A DNA stretch of 10,243 nt from Lachnospiraceae bacterium (GTDB lineage: Bacteria; Bacillota; Clostridia; Lachnospirales; Lachnospiraceae). The number at the start of each line of letters is the position of its first letter. Position 1 is the stretch's first letter. The position numbers and the translations under genes are program-made. Under the pieces are notes generated by a model. That model made no database searches and was not told the origin of the DNA. It was given only the letters and a program-made list of their open reading frames with translations. Positions 1 through 7,678 of the stretch are shown one piece after another. The stretch lies in the NCBI GenBank assembly GCA_900770535.1, contig CAAHDV010000139.1, positions 1-10,243 on the forward strand. Direction: 5' to 3'.

Positions 1-335
1 GAACCAAAGTTTCCATGACCGTCTACCAGCGGATAACGGGTAGACCATTCCTGCGCCATATTTACAAGAGCTCCGTAAATGGAGCTGTCACCGTGCGGGT
101 GATATTTACCCATGGTATCGCCGACGATACGCGCGCATTTTCTGTGAGGCTTATCCGGTCCGTTGTTCAGCTCGATCATCGAGTAAAGCACACGGCGCTG
201 AACCGGCTTTAAACCATCCCGCACATCCGGCAGGGCGCGGGCCGCGATAACGCTCATGGCATAATCGATATAGGACTTTTCCATGGTGGATTTCAAGTCT
301 ATATCATGAACTTTATCAAAAATATTTGGTTCCAT
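1..335 (-). CDS. gyrA: DNA gyrase subunit A, N-terminal part (runs off the window)
   Basis: GyrA is the DNA breakage-reunion subunit of gyrase, the A2B2 type II topoisomerase that adds negative supercoils ahead of the fork. Only the first 111 codons are present; the 3' end lies beyond base 1 and the catalytic tyrosine is not visible. The ATG at 335-333 follows an AAGGAGA ribosome binding site (341-347) and opens with [14 protein letters not shown]. The family blocks [20 protein letters not shown] and QRRVLYSM are clear, as is the quinolone-determining stretch [16 protein letters not shown]. In that stretch the serine equivalent to E. coli Ser83 is kept (local Ser84), but the position equivalent to Asp87 is glycine (local Gly88, codon 74-72). 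It lies 76 bases downstream of gyrB on the same strand, so co-transcription is likely. Identity is certain. Confidence 0.97.
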   Translation of the reverse strand, partial: MEPNIFDKVHDIDLKSTMEKSYIDYAMSVIAARALPDVRDGLKPVQRRVLYSMIELNNGPDKPHRKCARIVGDTMGKYHPHGDSSIYGALVNMAQEWSTRYPLVDGHGNFG

Positions 336-364
336 ATTGTTCTCCTTGTTGTCTCATTCCATCA

Positions 365-388
365 GAAAGCGCATGCTGCCACGCTTTC
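365..388 (-). repeat. Inverted repeat between gyrB and gyrA
   Basis: GAAAGCG (365-371) and CGCTTTC (382-388) form a perfect 7 bp inverted repeat with a 10-base loop. It lies in the gyrB-gyrA spacer and would form a hairpin in the shared transcript. No T-run follows on the minus strand, so it does not look like an intrinsic terminator. It could be an RNA stability or processing element, or chance. Confidence 0.4.
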
Positions 389-411
389 CTGCCGCATGTT
401 CCCATGCTGCA

Positions 412-2340
<1,929 letters not shown>

Positions 2341-2362
2341 TCAAAAAATAAAAAATATATCA

Positions 2363-3448
2363 TCAGTTTTCGCTGGTCACCGTCCCGTTTACAACGCAAA
2401 ACAGCTTATCCATCTGAAAACGGTTGTTTACAAAATCTTCCAGTCCCGTACAGGTGATCATGGTCTGGATGTGGTCAATAGCAGACAGAAGATGATTCTG
2501 CCGCTCCCCGTCCAGCTCTGAGAGCACATCATCGAGAAGCAGGATGGGATAATCGCGTACCAGTTTCTTTACCAGCTCAATCTCCGCAAGCTTTAAGGAA
2601 AGCGCCGCGGTACGCTGCTGGCCCTGGGAACCAAACTTCCGGATGTCAATGTCACCGATATAAAATCCGATGTCATCCCGGTGCGGGCCCACAAGGGTTG
2701 TCTTCTGCTTTACATCCTGACTGCGGCTTCTCGCAAGGCCGGCCTCCAGATCTTCTGCCGCAGAGTTGGGATCGTACACGATCTTTAAGGTTTCTTTGCC
2801 GCCGGACAGTTTCCGGTGGATCTCACAGATGATCTCATTGAGCTGTCCGATAAATTCCTCCCGGAACCGGATCACTTCTTTTCCATACTGTACCAGCTGC
2901 ATATCCCACACATCCAGTGTTTCCTCATACTCCGGATGGAAGAACAGCTCCTTGAGCAGTTTGTTGCGCTGCAGCAGGACCCGGTTGTAGGACACCAGGG
3001 AATGGACGTACAGCTTGTTTAACTGGCATAACTCCAGATCAATGAATTTACGCCGCTCCGCCGGACCGTTTTTGATCAGGTTTAAATCCTCCGGCGAAAA
3101 AAATACCACATTCACAATGCCAAACAATTCACTGGCCCTGCGGATGGGAATCCCGTTGATGGCCACGCCCTTGGCTTTGTTTTTCTTTAAGTGCATGTCG
3201 ATGCGATAGGGCACATCGCGCTTTCGCACCGTCAGCTTGATGTGGGATTCATCGTTCTGGAAGCGGATCATCTCCCGGTCCTTGCTGCCGCGATGGGACT
3301 TGGTGGTGCAGCAGACATAGACAGCCTCCAGAATGTTCGTCTTTCCCTGGGCATTGTTTCCGTAAAGGATATTGGTACCCGGTGAAAATTCCATATGTAG
3401 TTGGTCGTAATTCCGGTAATTCTGAAGCTCAATGGACTCTATGATCAT
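2363..3448 (-). CDS. recF: RecF, DNA replication and repair protein
   Basis: RecF is an SMC-like ATPase that works with RecO and RecR to load RecA at single-strand gaps and stalled forks. The 361 residues are a normal family length. Visible motifs are the N-terminal MIIESIELQNYRNY, Walker A GNNAQGKT (30-37), the ABC-type signature SQGQQR (274-279), Walker B LLLDD (303-307) and the D-loop SELD (310-313). VFFSPEDLNLIKNGPAERR, a block typical of RecF, is also present. The start codon overlaps the stop of the upstream S4-domain gene by four bases (ATGA, 3448-3445), so translation is probably coupled. The stop is 37 bases before gyrB. Nothing is missing. Confidence 0.97.
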   Translation of the reverse strand: MIIESIELQNYRNYDQLHMEFSPGTNILYGNNAQGKTNILEAVYVCCTTKSHRGSKDREMIRFQNDESHIKLTVRKRDVPYRIDMHLKKNKAKGVAINGIPIRRASELFGIVNVVFFSPEDLNLIKNGPAERRKFIDLELCQLNKLYVHSLVSYNRVLLQRNKLLKELFFHPEYEETLDVWDMQLVQYGKEVIRFREEFIGQLNEIICEIHRKLSGGKETLKIVYDPNSAAEDLEAGLARSRSQDVKQKTTLVGPHRDDIGFYIGDIDIRKFGSQGQQRTAALSLKLAEIELVKKLVRDYPILLLDDVLSELDGERQNHLLSAIDHIQTMITCTGLEDFVNNRFQMDKLFCVVNGTVTSEN

Positions 3449-3654
3449 AATGTAATCCGAATGGTCTCTCCCTGAAAGGTTACTTCATCTCCGTCGCGGA
3501 GTTTTTTGCCGCGCTGATACTCTACGTTTCCGTTTACCTTTACCAGGCCGTCCTCAATGGCGTACTTGGCATCTACGCCGGATTCGCATAAGCCGGCTGC
3601 CTTTAAAGCCTGGCCCAGCTTGATATATTCGTCTCTTAATTTAATGGTTTCCAT
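3445..3654 (-). CDS. yaaA: Small S4-domain RNA-binding protein (YaaA/RlbA type)
   Basis: This 69-residue protein is almost entirely one S4 RNA-binding domain. It contains IKLGQALKAAGLCESGVDAK followed by IEDGLVKVNGNVEYQRGKKL, with the glycine- and arginine-rich turn typical of S4. In Firmicutes a gene of this kind sits between dnaN and recF. Its exact function is poorly defined; binding to structured RNA or the ribosome is inferred from the fold. The ATG at 3654 is chosen because AAAGGA (3666-3661) precedes it at normal spacing and the protein then matches the family length. A longer reading from 3750 would overlap the end of dnaN. It starts 23 bases after dnaN and shares an ATGA overlap with recF, so it is part of the dnaA-gyrA cluster. 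Confidence 0.92.
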   Translation of the reverse strand: METIKLRDEYIKLGQALKAAGLCESGVDAKYAIEDGLVKVNGNVEYQRGKKLRDGDEVTFQGETIRITL

Positions 3655-3677
3655 AATTTTCCTTTCTAAACGCCGTG

Positions 3678-4793
3678 TTATGCCTCGTTGATAAAGTTTA
3701 CAGGCAGGATCAGATAGATGTAGGTTCCCTCTTCGTCCTTGATGAAGCATGGGGACTTCGGGTTCATCATATAAAGCTCCACATCCTCATCGTCGATGAC
3801 ACGAAGCGCATCTAACAGGAATTTCGGGTTGAACGCGATCATGATGTCCTTGCCGGATTTGTGCGCCGGTACATTGGCATTCATGGAACCGAAGGCAGAT
3901 TTCACCTTCATATTCACGTTGTTGTCTTCCACATTCATGATGATCGGCTTTCTGTCGCTGTCGCGGATCAGGATCATGGCGCGGTCAATGTTGTCCATGA
4001 AATCACGCTTGTTTAACTTCACGCGGGTCTCATAGTCACTGGAAAGCATGTGGTCAATCTTGAAATACTCTCCGTCGATCAGGCGGGAAACCACAACCGT
4101 ATCGTCAAATTCGAACAAAATGTGATTTTTGCTGAAATAAATAAGAACTTCCTTCTCGTTGTCACCGGTCAGAATCTTGCTGATCTCGGAGAGGGTTTTG
4201 CCCGGTACTATAACCTTATGGTTATCATAATGTTCCTTTAACTGAATGTTGCGGATGGAGATCCGGTGTCCGTCCAGGGAAACCACCTTGAGAAAATCAT
4301 CTTTTACTTCCAGAAGTTCGCCTGCCATCATCTTGTTGCTGTCATTCGGAGAGATGGAAAAAATGGTCTGACGGATCGCCTCTTTTAAGGTAAACTGGGT
4401 CAGACTGATATGCTGGTCGCGCTCAATGTAAGGAAGATAGGAAAATTCCTCGCCGTCGCGGCCCTGAATATTGAATACAGCATTCTCACATTCGATGACG
4501 GTATTGAAACGATTGTCTGAAGTAATGACAACCGGGGTCTCACCGTCCGGTAATTTTCTGATAATTTCATAAAAAAGCTTTGCTTCCAGCGCAATTTTGC
4601 CTCGTTCCAGAATGGAACCTTCTACTTTTGTCTCAATTCCCAGCTCCATATCGTTTCCGGTCAGCTTGATTTCACTTGCATCGGCGTCAATGAGAATGCA
4701 TTCGAGGATCGACATGGTCGTTCTGGACGGAATCGCCTTGGATACAATGTTGATTCCATTTAAGAGAGCGTCTTTCTTGAATTCGAGCTTCAT
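3678..4793 (-). CDS. dnaN: DNA polymerase III beta subunit (sliding clamp)
   Basis: DnaN forms the ring-shaped homodimer that tethers the replicative polymerase and other clamp-binding proteins to DNA. The 371 residues fit the three-domain clamp fold. Recognisable blocks are the start MKLEFKKDALLNGINIVSKA, RTTMSILECILIDA, FSISPNDSNKMMAGELLEV, SLDGHRISIRN, the interdomain FKIDHMLSSDYETRV and the C-terminal ILPVNF. The ATG at 4793 has AAGGAAG upstream (4808-4802). The last residues, PVNFINEA, differ from the PVRTY or PMRL endings of B. subtilis and E. coli; I take this as lineage variation. Its leader includes the putative unwinding element of the origin, and a near-consensus DnaA box (TTATCAACA, minus strand, 4801-4793) touches the start codon. 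I see no convincing promoter of its own, so read-through from dnaA is likely. Confidence 0.97.
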   Translation of the reverse strand: MKLEFKKDALLNGINIVSKAIPSRTTMSILECILIDADASEIKLTGNDMELGIETKVEGSILERGKIALEAKLFYEIIRKLPDGETPVVITSDNRFNTVIECENAVFNIQGRDGEEFSYLPYIERDQHISLTQFTLKEAIRQTIFSISPNDSNKMMAGELLEVKDDFLKVVSLDGHRISIRNIQLKEHYDNHKVIVPGKTLSEISKILTGDNEKEVLIYFSKNHILFEFDDTVVVSRLIDGEYFKIDHMLSSDYETRVKLNKRDFMDNIDRAMILIRDSDRKPIIMNVEDNNVNMKVKSAFGSMNANVPAHKSGKDIMIAFNPKFLLDALRVIDDEDVELYMMNPKSPCFIKDEEGTYIYLILPVNFINEA

Positions 4794-4801
4794 GTTGATA
4801 A
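4793..4801 (-). promoter_or_regulatory. DnaA-box-like site overlapping the dnaN start
   Basis: The minus strand reads TTATCAACA here, one mismatch from the consensus TTATCCACA. It lies between the ribosome binding site and the start codon of dnaN. The same variant also occurs in the main DnaA-box array at 6653-6661. It could be an extra DnaA contact next to the unwinding region, or a coincidence of the ribosome-binding-site spacer. Confidence 0.35.
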
Positions 4802-4825
4802 CTTCCTTTCTGTCGGTTCAGAGTC

Positions 4826-4851
4826 TTTTTAAAGATATATAAAATAAAATT
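4826..4851. other. AT-rich tract, putative DNA unwinding element of oriC
   Basis: Twenty-six bases contain a single G and otherwise only A and T. The tract sits in the dnaA-dnaN spacer and ends a few bases before a run of TAG/TAA-like triplets and a DnaA box. In B. subtilis the unwinding site also lies between dnaA and dnaN. Its position and composition make it the best candidate for initial strand opening. Confidence 0.6.
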
Positions 4852-4854
4852 CCG

Positions 4855-4869
4855 TCGTAATCGTAGTAG
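4855..4869 (+). other. DnaA-trio-like element (TCG TAA TCG TAG TAG)
   Basis: Reading the plus strand in threes gives TCG, TAA, TCG, TAG, TAG. It is followed by the spacer GGGA (4870-4873) and then a DnaA box in reverse orientation (TGTGGATTT, 4874-4882). Known DnaA-trio elements have repeated 5'-TAG-3'-like triplets next to a short G/C-rich spacer and a DnaA box. There they guide a DnaA filament onto one strand. Two triplets are exact TAG, one is TAA and two are TCG. The AT-rich tract is on the far side, as expected for a basal unwinding system. Confidence 0.6.
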
Positions 4870-4873
4870 GGGA

Positions 4874-4890
4874 TGTGGATTTGTGTAAAA
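4874..4890 (-). promoter_or_regulatory. DnaA boxes next to the trio element
   Basis: On the minus strand AAATCCACA (4882-4874) matches the DnaA box consensus at seven of nine positions. A weaker TTTTACACA (4890-4882) abuts it in the same orientation. The tandem arrangement next to the trio element resembles the paired boxes beside the B. subtilis unwinding site. Confidence 0.5.
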
Positions 4891-4976
4891 GCCTGTTCAG
4901 CCCAGAAAATAAAAGGATTTCCGGGCGTGAATAAGAATGTTGAAAACTCTCCTGAATCATCTGGAATATCTGGAGG

Positions 4977-4994
4977 TTATCCACATGTGAAAAA
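4977..4994. promoter_or_regulatory. Perfect DnaA box with abutting inverted weak box
   Basis: The plus strand has an exact TTATCCACA at 4977-4985. Directly against it is TGTGAAAAA (4986-4994), which reads TTTTTCACA on the other strand with two mismatches. Together they form a head-to-head pair centred on CACATGTG. This is the only perfect box in the dnaA-dnaN spacer. Confidence 0.75.
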
Positions 4995-5016
4995 ATGAGG
5001 AAATTTGTCCTGAAAA

Positions 5017-5025
5017 CCATCCACA
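5017..5025 (+). promoter_or_regulatory. Weak DnaA box
   Basis: CCATCCACA differs from TTATCCACA only in the first two bases. It lies in the same origin half as the perfect box at 4977 and may be a low-affinity site. TTGCCCACA at 5028-5036 is a further, weaker candidate. Confidence 0.35.
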
Positions 5026-5049
5026 GTTTGCCCACATGAAATCCACTGC

Positions 5050-5073
5050 TTTTCCACAGAAAAATGTGAATAA
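5050..5073. promoter_or_regulatory. Inverted pair of DnaA boxes downstream of dnaA
   Basis: TTTTCCACA on the plus strand (5050-5058) faces TTATTCACA on the minus strand (5073-5065), with six bases between. Each has one mismatch to TTATCCACA. They lie about 40 bases past the dnaA stop codon and mark the dnaA-proximal edge of this origin half. Confidence 0.6.
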
Positions 5074-5114
5074 GTGGGAAAGCAGGCGGCTCCATGTTTT
5101 ATGTCAACCAAATG

Positions 5115-6494
<1,380 letters not shown>

Positions 6495-6520
6495 TCGTTC
6501 AGTCTCCTGTATTTAATCAA

Positions 6521-6545
6521 TTTTTCCACAGGCTGTGTGGAAAAA
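6521..6545. repeat. Perfect inverted repeat of two DnaA boxes in the dnaA leader
   Basis: TTTTTCCACA (6521-6530) and TGTGGAAAAA (6536-6545) form a perfect 10 bp inverted repeat with a 5-base loop. Each arm contains TTTTCCACA, one mismatch from the DnaA box. It lies downstream of the predicted dnaA promoter and 12 bases before the ribosome binding site. It could act as a double DnaA site on DNA, as a hairpin in the dnaA mRNA, or both. Confidence 0.65.
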
Positions 6546-6557
6546 AATGGGCCTGTT

Positions 6558-6566
6558 TGTGGATAC
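6558..6566 (-). promoter_or_regulatory. DnaA box in the dnaA leader
   Basis: The minus strand reads GTATCCACA, with one mismatch at the first base of TTATCCACA. It lies between the predicted dnaA start of transcription and the inverted box pair, where bound DnaA could block its own transcription. Confidence 0.55.
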
Positions 6567-6589
6567 GCGAAAGCACCCAATCTAGAAAC

Positions 6590-6618
6590 ATTGTATACCA
6601 TAAACCGCTGATTTTCAA
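6590..6618 (-). promoter_or_regulatory. Predicted SigA-type promoter of dnaA
   Basis: On the minus strand TTGAAA (6618-6613) and TACAAT (6595-6590) are separated by exactly 17 bases. Both hexamers are close to the consensus. Transcription would begin near 6583 and give a leader of roughly 90 bases that carries three DnaA boxes. The main box array lies just upstream. The call rests on sequence match and spacing only. Confidence 0.6.
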
Positions 6619-6652
6619 TGAAAACCGAAAAATCTTCGCTGTTTTGTGAAAA

Positions 6653-6704
6653 TTATCAACAGACTTATCCACAACTTGTGGATAACTTATTCACAATATC
6701 AACA
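6653..6704. promoter_or_regulatory. Dense DnaA-box array, core of oriC upstream of dnaA
   Basis: Five boxes occupy 52 bases: TTATCAACA (+, 6653-6661), perfect TTATCCACA (+, 6665-6673), perfect TTATCCACA (-, 6685-6677), TTATTCACA (+, 6687-6695) and a weaker ATATCAACA (+, 6696-6704). The two perfect sites face each other with three bases between them. Spacing is one to three bases, or none, so this is a cooperative array. It lies between the divergent dnaA and rpmH promoters. Confidence 0.85.
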
Positions 6705-6742
6705 CCTGGTATGTGTGCAGCGTTTTGCAAACTTTGATTTTT

Positions 6743-6751
6743 TGTGGATTT
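6743..6751 (-). promoter_or_regulatory. Weak DnaA box near the rpmH promoter
   Basis: The minus strand reads AAATCCACA, the same variant found beside the trio element at 4874. It lies about 30 bases upstream of the rpmH -35 hexamer and marks the rpmH-side edge of the origin half. Confidence 0.4.
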
Positions 6752-6779
6752 TCCGTGTATTCTTTTTTAAAGAAAAGGC

Positions 6780-6808
6780 TTGACGAACCCGCATGAATTC
6801 TATATAAT
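6780..6808 (+). promoter_or_regulatory. Strong SigA-type promoter of rpmH
   Basis: TTGACG (6780-6785) and TATAAT (6803-6808) are separated by 17 bases, giving a perfect -10 and a one-mismatch -35. Transcription would start near 6815 and give a leader of about 68 bases before the rpmH ATG. It probably drives rpmH strongly and, through read-through, rnpA and the genes beyond. Confidence 0.85.
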
Positions 6809-6882
6809 TGAGAAGATGTTTAATTAAAATAGTCGTAATGTGTTCAATCAAATAAGCGATGTAAAGAAGGAGGTGCCGCAAC

Positions 6883-7017
6883 ATGAAGATGACTTTCCAG
6901 CCGAAGAACAGACAGAGATCCAAAGTTCATGGCTTCAGAGCTAGAATGAGTACTCCAGGTGGAAGAAAAGTATTAGCTGCAAGAAGAGCAAAGGGAAGAG
7001 CGAAATTATCCGCTTAA
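6883..7017 (+). CDS. rpmH: 50S ribosomal protein L34
   Basis: L34 is a small, very basic protein of the large ribosomal subunit. The 44 residues begin [18 protein letters not shown] and continue [17 protein letters not shown], ending AKGRAKLSA, which is the complete family signature. The ATG at 6883 lies eight bases after a near-perfect AAGGAGGT (6867-6874). The second methionine at codon 3 would be too far from that site. It is the first gene of the rightward group and sits next to dnaA and rnpA as in most bacteria. A hairpin follows its stop codon and may set its level apart from rnpA. Confidence 0.98.
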   Translation: MKMTFQPKNRQRSKVHGFRARMSTPGGRKVLAARRAKGRAKLSA

Positions 7018-7023
7018 TGAATC

Positions 7024-7050
7024 AAGGTCACAAGAAATTGTGGCCTTTTG
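7024..7050 (+). terminator. Hairpin between rpmH and rnpA, possible attenuator
   Basis: AAGGTCACAA (7024-7033) pairs with TTGTGGCCTT (7038-7047) over 10 bp with one G-T wobble, closed by a GAAA tetraloop of the stable GNRA type. A short T-run (7046-7049) overlaps the end of the stem. It could terminate part of the transcripts or shield the rpmH mRNA end. The weak T-tract and the close downstream genes argue for partial rather than full termination. Confidence 0.5.
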
Positions 7051-7073
7051 TATTATAATAAGATGGTAAAGAG

Positions 7074-7418
7074 ATGAAACGATTTCCGAGTATTAAGAAA
7101 AATTCTGATTTCCAGGCAATTTACCGCACTGCGAAATCCTATGCCAACCGACAGTTGGTCATGTATGTAAGAAAAACTGAGAAAACCCAGTCCCGGATTG
7201 GAATCTCAGTCAGTAAAAAAGTTGGAAACAGCGTGGTGAGACATCACCTGGCCCGGCTGGTGCGGGAGAGTTTCCGGCTGAACAGGGACACATTGGAAGA
7301 GGGATTAGACATCATCGTGGTAGCGCGCGCTGCCGCAAAAGACTCAGATTATAAGACAATTGAGCGTGCATTTATGCACCTGTGCGGACTGCATAACATA
7401 AAAAAAGAATCGAAGTGA
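7074..7418 (+). CDS. rnpA: Ribonuclease P protein component
   Basis: RnpA is the protein cofactor of RNase P, helping the catalytic RNA bind and cleave tRNA precursors. The 114 residues are a normal length. The start is typical ([17 protein letters not shown]), followed by [14 protein letters not shown] (43-56). The helix that usually carries the RNR motif (RNRxKR) reads RHHLAR (56-61), so Asn, the second Arg and the Lys are replaced. The following RESFRLNR and the LDIIVVAR strand are normal. I recall related Clostridia having RHRLTR-like sequences, so part of this is lineage-typical, but the second histidine (codon 7245-7247) departs further. The ATG at 7074 has only a weak ribosome binding site. 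It stops four bases before yidD. Function is likely retained. Confidence 0.96.
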   Translation: MKRFPSIKKNSDFQAIYRTAKSYANRQLVMYVRKTEKTQSRIGISVSKKVGNSVVRHHLARLVRESFRLNRDTLEEGLDIIVVARAAAKDSDYKTIERAFMHLCGLHNIKKESK

Positions 7419-7422
7419 GAAT

Positions 7423-7659
7423 ATGATTAACAGAATTGCAGGTTTGATCAAAAAGCTTCTTATATTAATGATACGCGGGTATCAGATTTTTTTGTCCCCG
7501 TTAAAAGTAAGAACTCACTGTATTTACACGCCTACGTGCTCCCAATACGCCATTGAGGCACTTACCAGGTACGGCGTGGTGAAAGGTTTATGGTTGTCTG
7601 TGAAGAGGATACTGCGGTGTCATCCATGGGCAGAAGGCGGTTATGATCCAGTTCCGTAA
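7423..7659 (+). CDS. yidD: Membrane protein insertion efficiency factor YidD
   Basis: YidD is a small membrane-associated protein that assists insertion of inner-membrane proteins, probably with YidC. The 78 residues start with an amphipathic or hydrophobic helix (about 5-26) that could anchor it at the membrane. The family motifs follow: [13 protein letters not shown] (35-47) and [14 protein letters not shown] at the very C terminus. Conserved cysteines are at 33, 39 and 66. It begins four bases after rnpA, with no good ribosome binding site, so coupled translation is likely. It lies 19 bases before yidC, the standard order. Confidence 0.96.
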   Translation: MINRIAGLIKKLLILMIRGYQIFLSPLKVRTHCIYTPTCSQYAIEALTRYGVVKGLWLSVKRILRCHPWAEGGYDPVP

Positions 7660-7665
7660 CACATG

Positions 7666-7671
7666 AGGAGG
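7666..7671 (+). promoter_or_regulatory. Ribosome binding site that fixes a TTG start for yidC
   Basis: A perfect AGGAGG is seven bases upstream of TTG at 7679. No in-frame ATG or GTG lies closer, which decides the yidC start. The nearby ATG at 7663 is in another frame and stops after three codons. Confidence 0.85.
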
Positions 7672-7678
7672 TAGCACA

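Larger units (their letters stand above)
4794..5114. other. oriC half between dnaA and dnaN
   Basis: This 321-base spacer has no credible gene. It holds, from dnaN towards dnaA, the AT-rich tract, the trio element, and DnaA boxes at 4874, 4977, 5017 and 5050-5073. The layout corresponds to the incC part of the B. subtilis origin. A long open frame on the minus strand crosses it (4829-5095), but it lacks a ribosome binding site and family features, so I treat the region as non-coding origin DNA. Confidence 0.75.
6495..6882. other. oriC half between dnaA and rpmH
   Basis: This 388-base spacer separates the divergent dnaA and rpmH genes. It contains the dnaA leader with inverted boxes, the dnaA promoter, the five-box array, a further weak box and the rpmH promoter. 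It corresponds to the incA/incB side of the B. subtilis origin. The open frame on the minus strand at 6699-6923 covers the rpmH promoter and start and looks like a chance frame. Confidence 0.8.

Noticed and set aside
3655..3750. N-terminal extension of the S4-domain gene to an ATG at 3750
   Set aside because: It would overlap the end of dnaN, adds residues foreign to the family, and the ATG at 3654 has its own ribosome binding site.
4829..5095. 88-codon open frame on the minus strand in the dnaA-dnaN spacer
   Set aside because: No ribosome binding site or family features, and it covers DnaA boxes and the trio element.
5079..5107. Possible dnaN promoter with TTGACA at 5107-5102 on the minus strand
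   Set aside because: The -35 is perfect but no acceptable -10 lies 16-18 bases downstream.
6699..6923. 74-codon open frame on the minus strand over the rpmH promoter
   Set aside because: It overlaps a strong promoter and the rpmH start, and has no recognisable features.
7054..7059. TATAAT before rnpA as a -10 element
   Set aside because: No -35 hexamer lies at proper spacing; the upstream bases belong to the hairpin.
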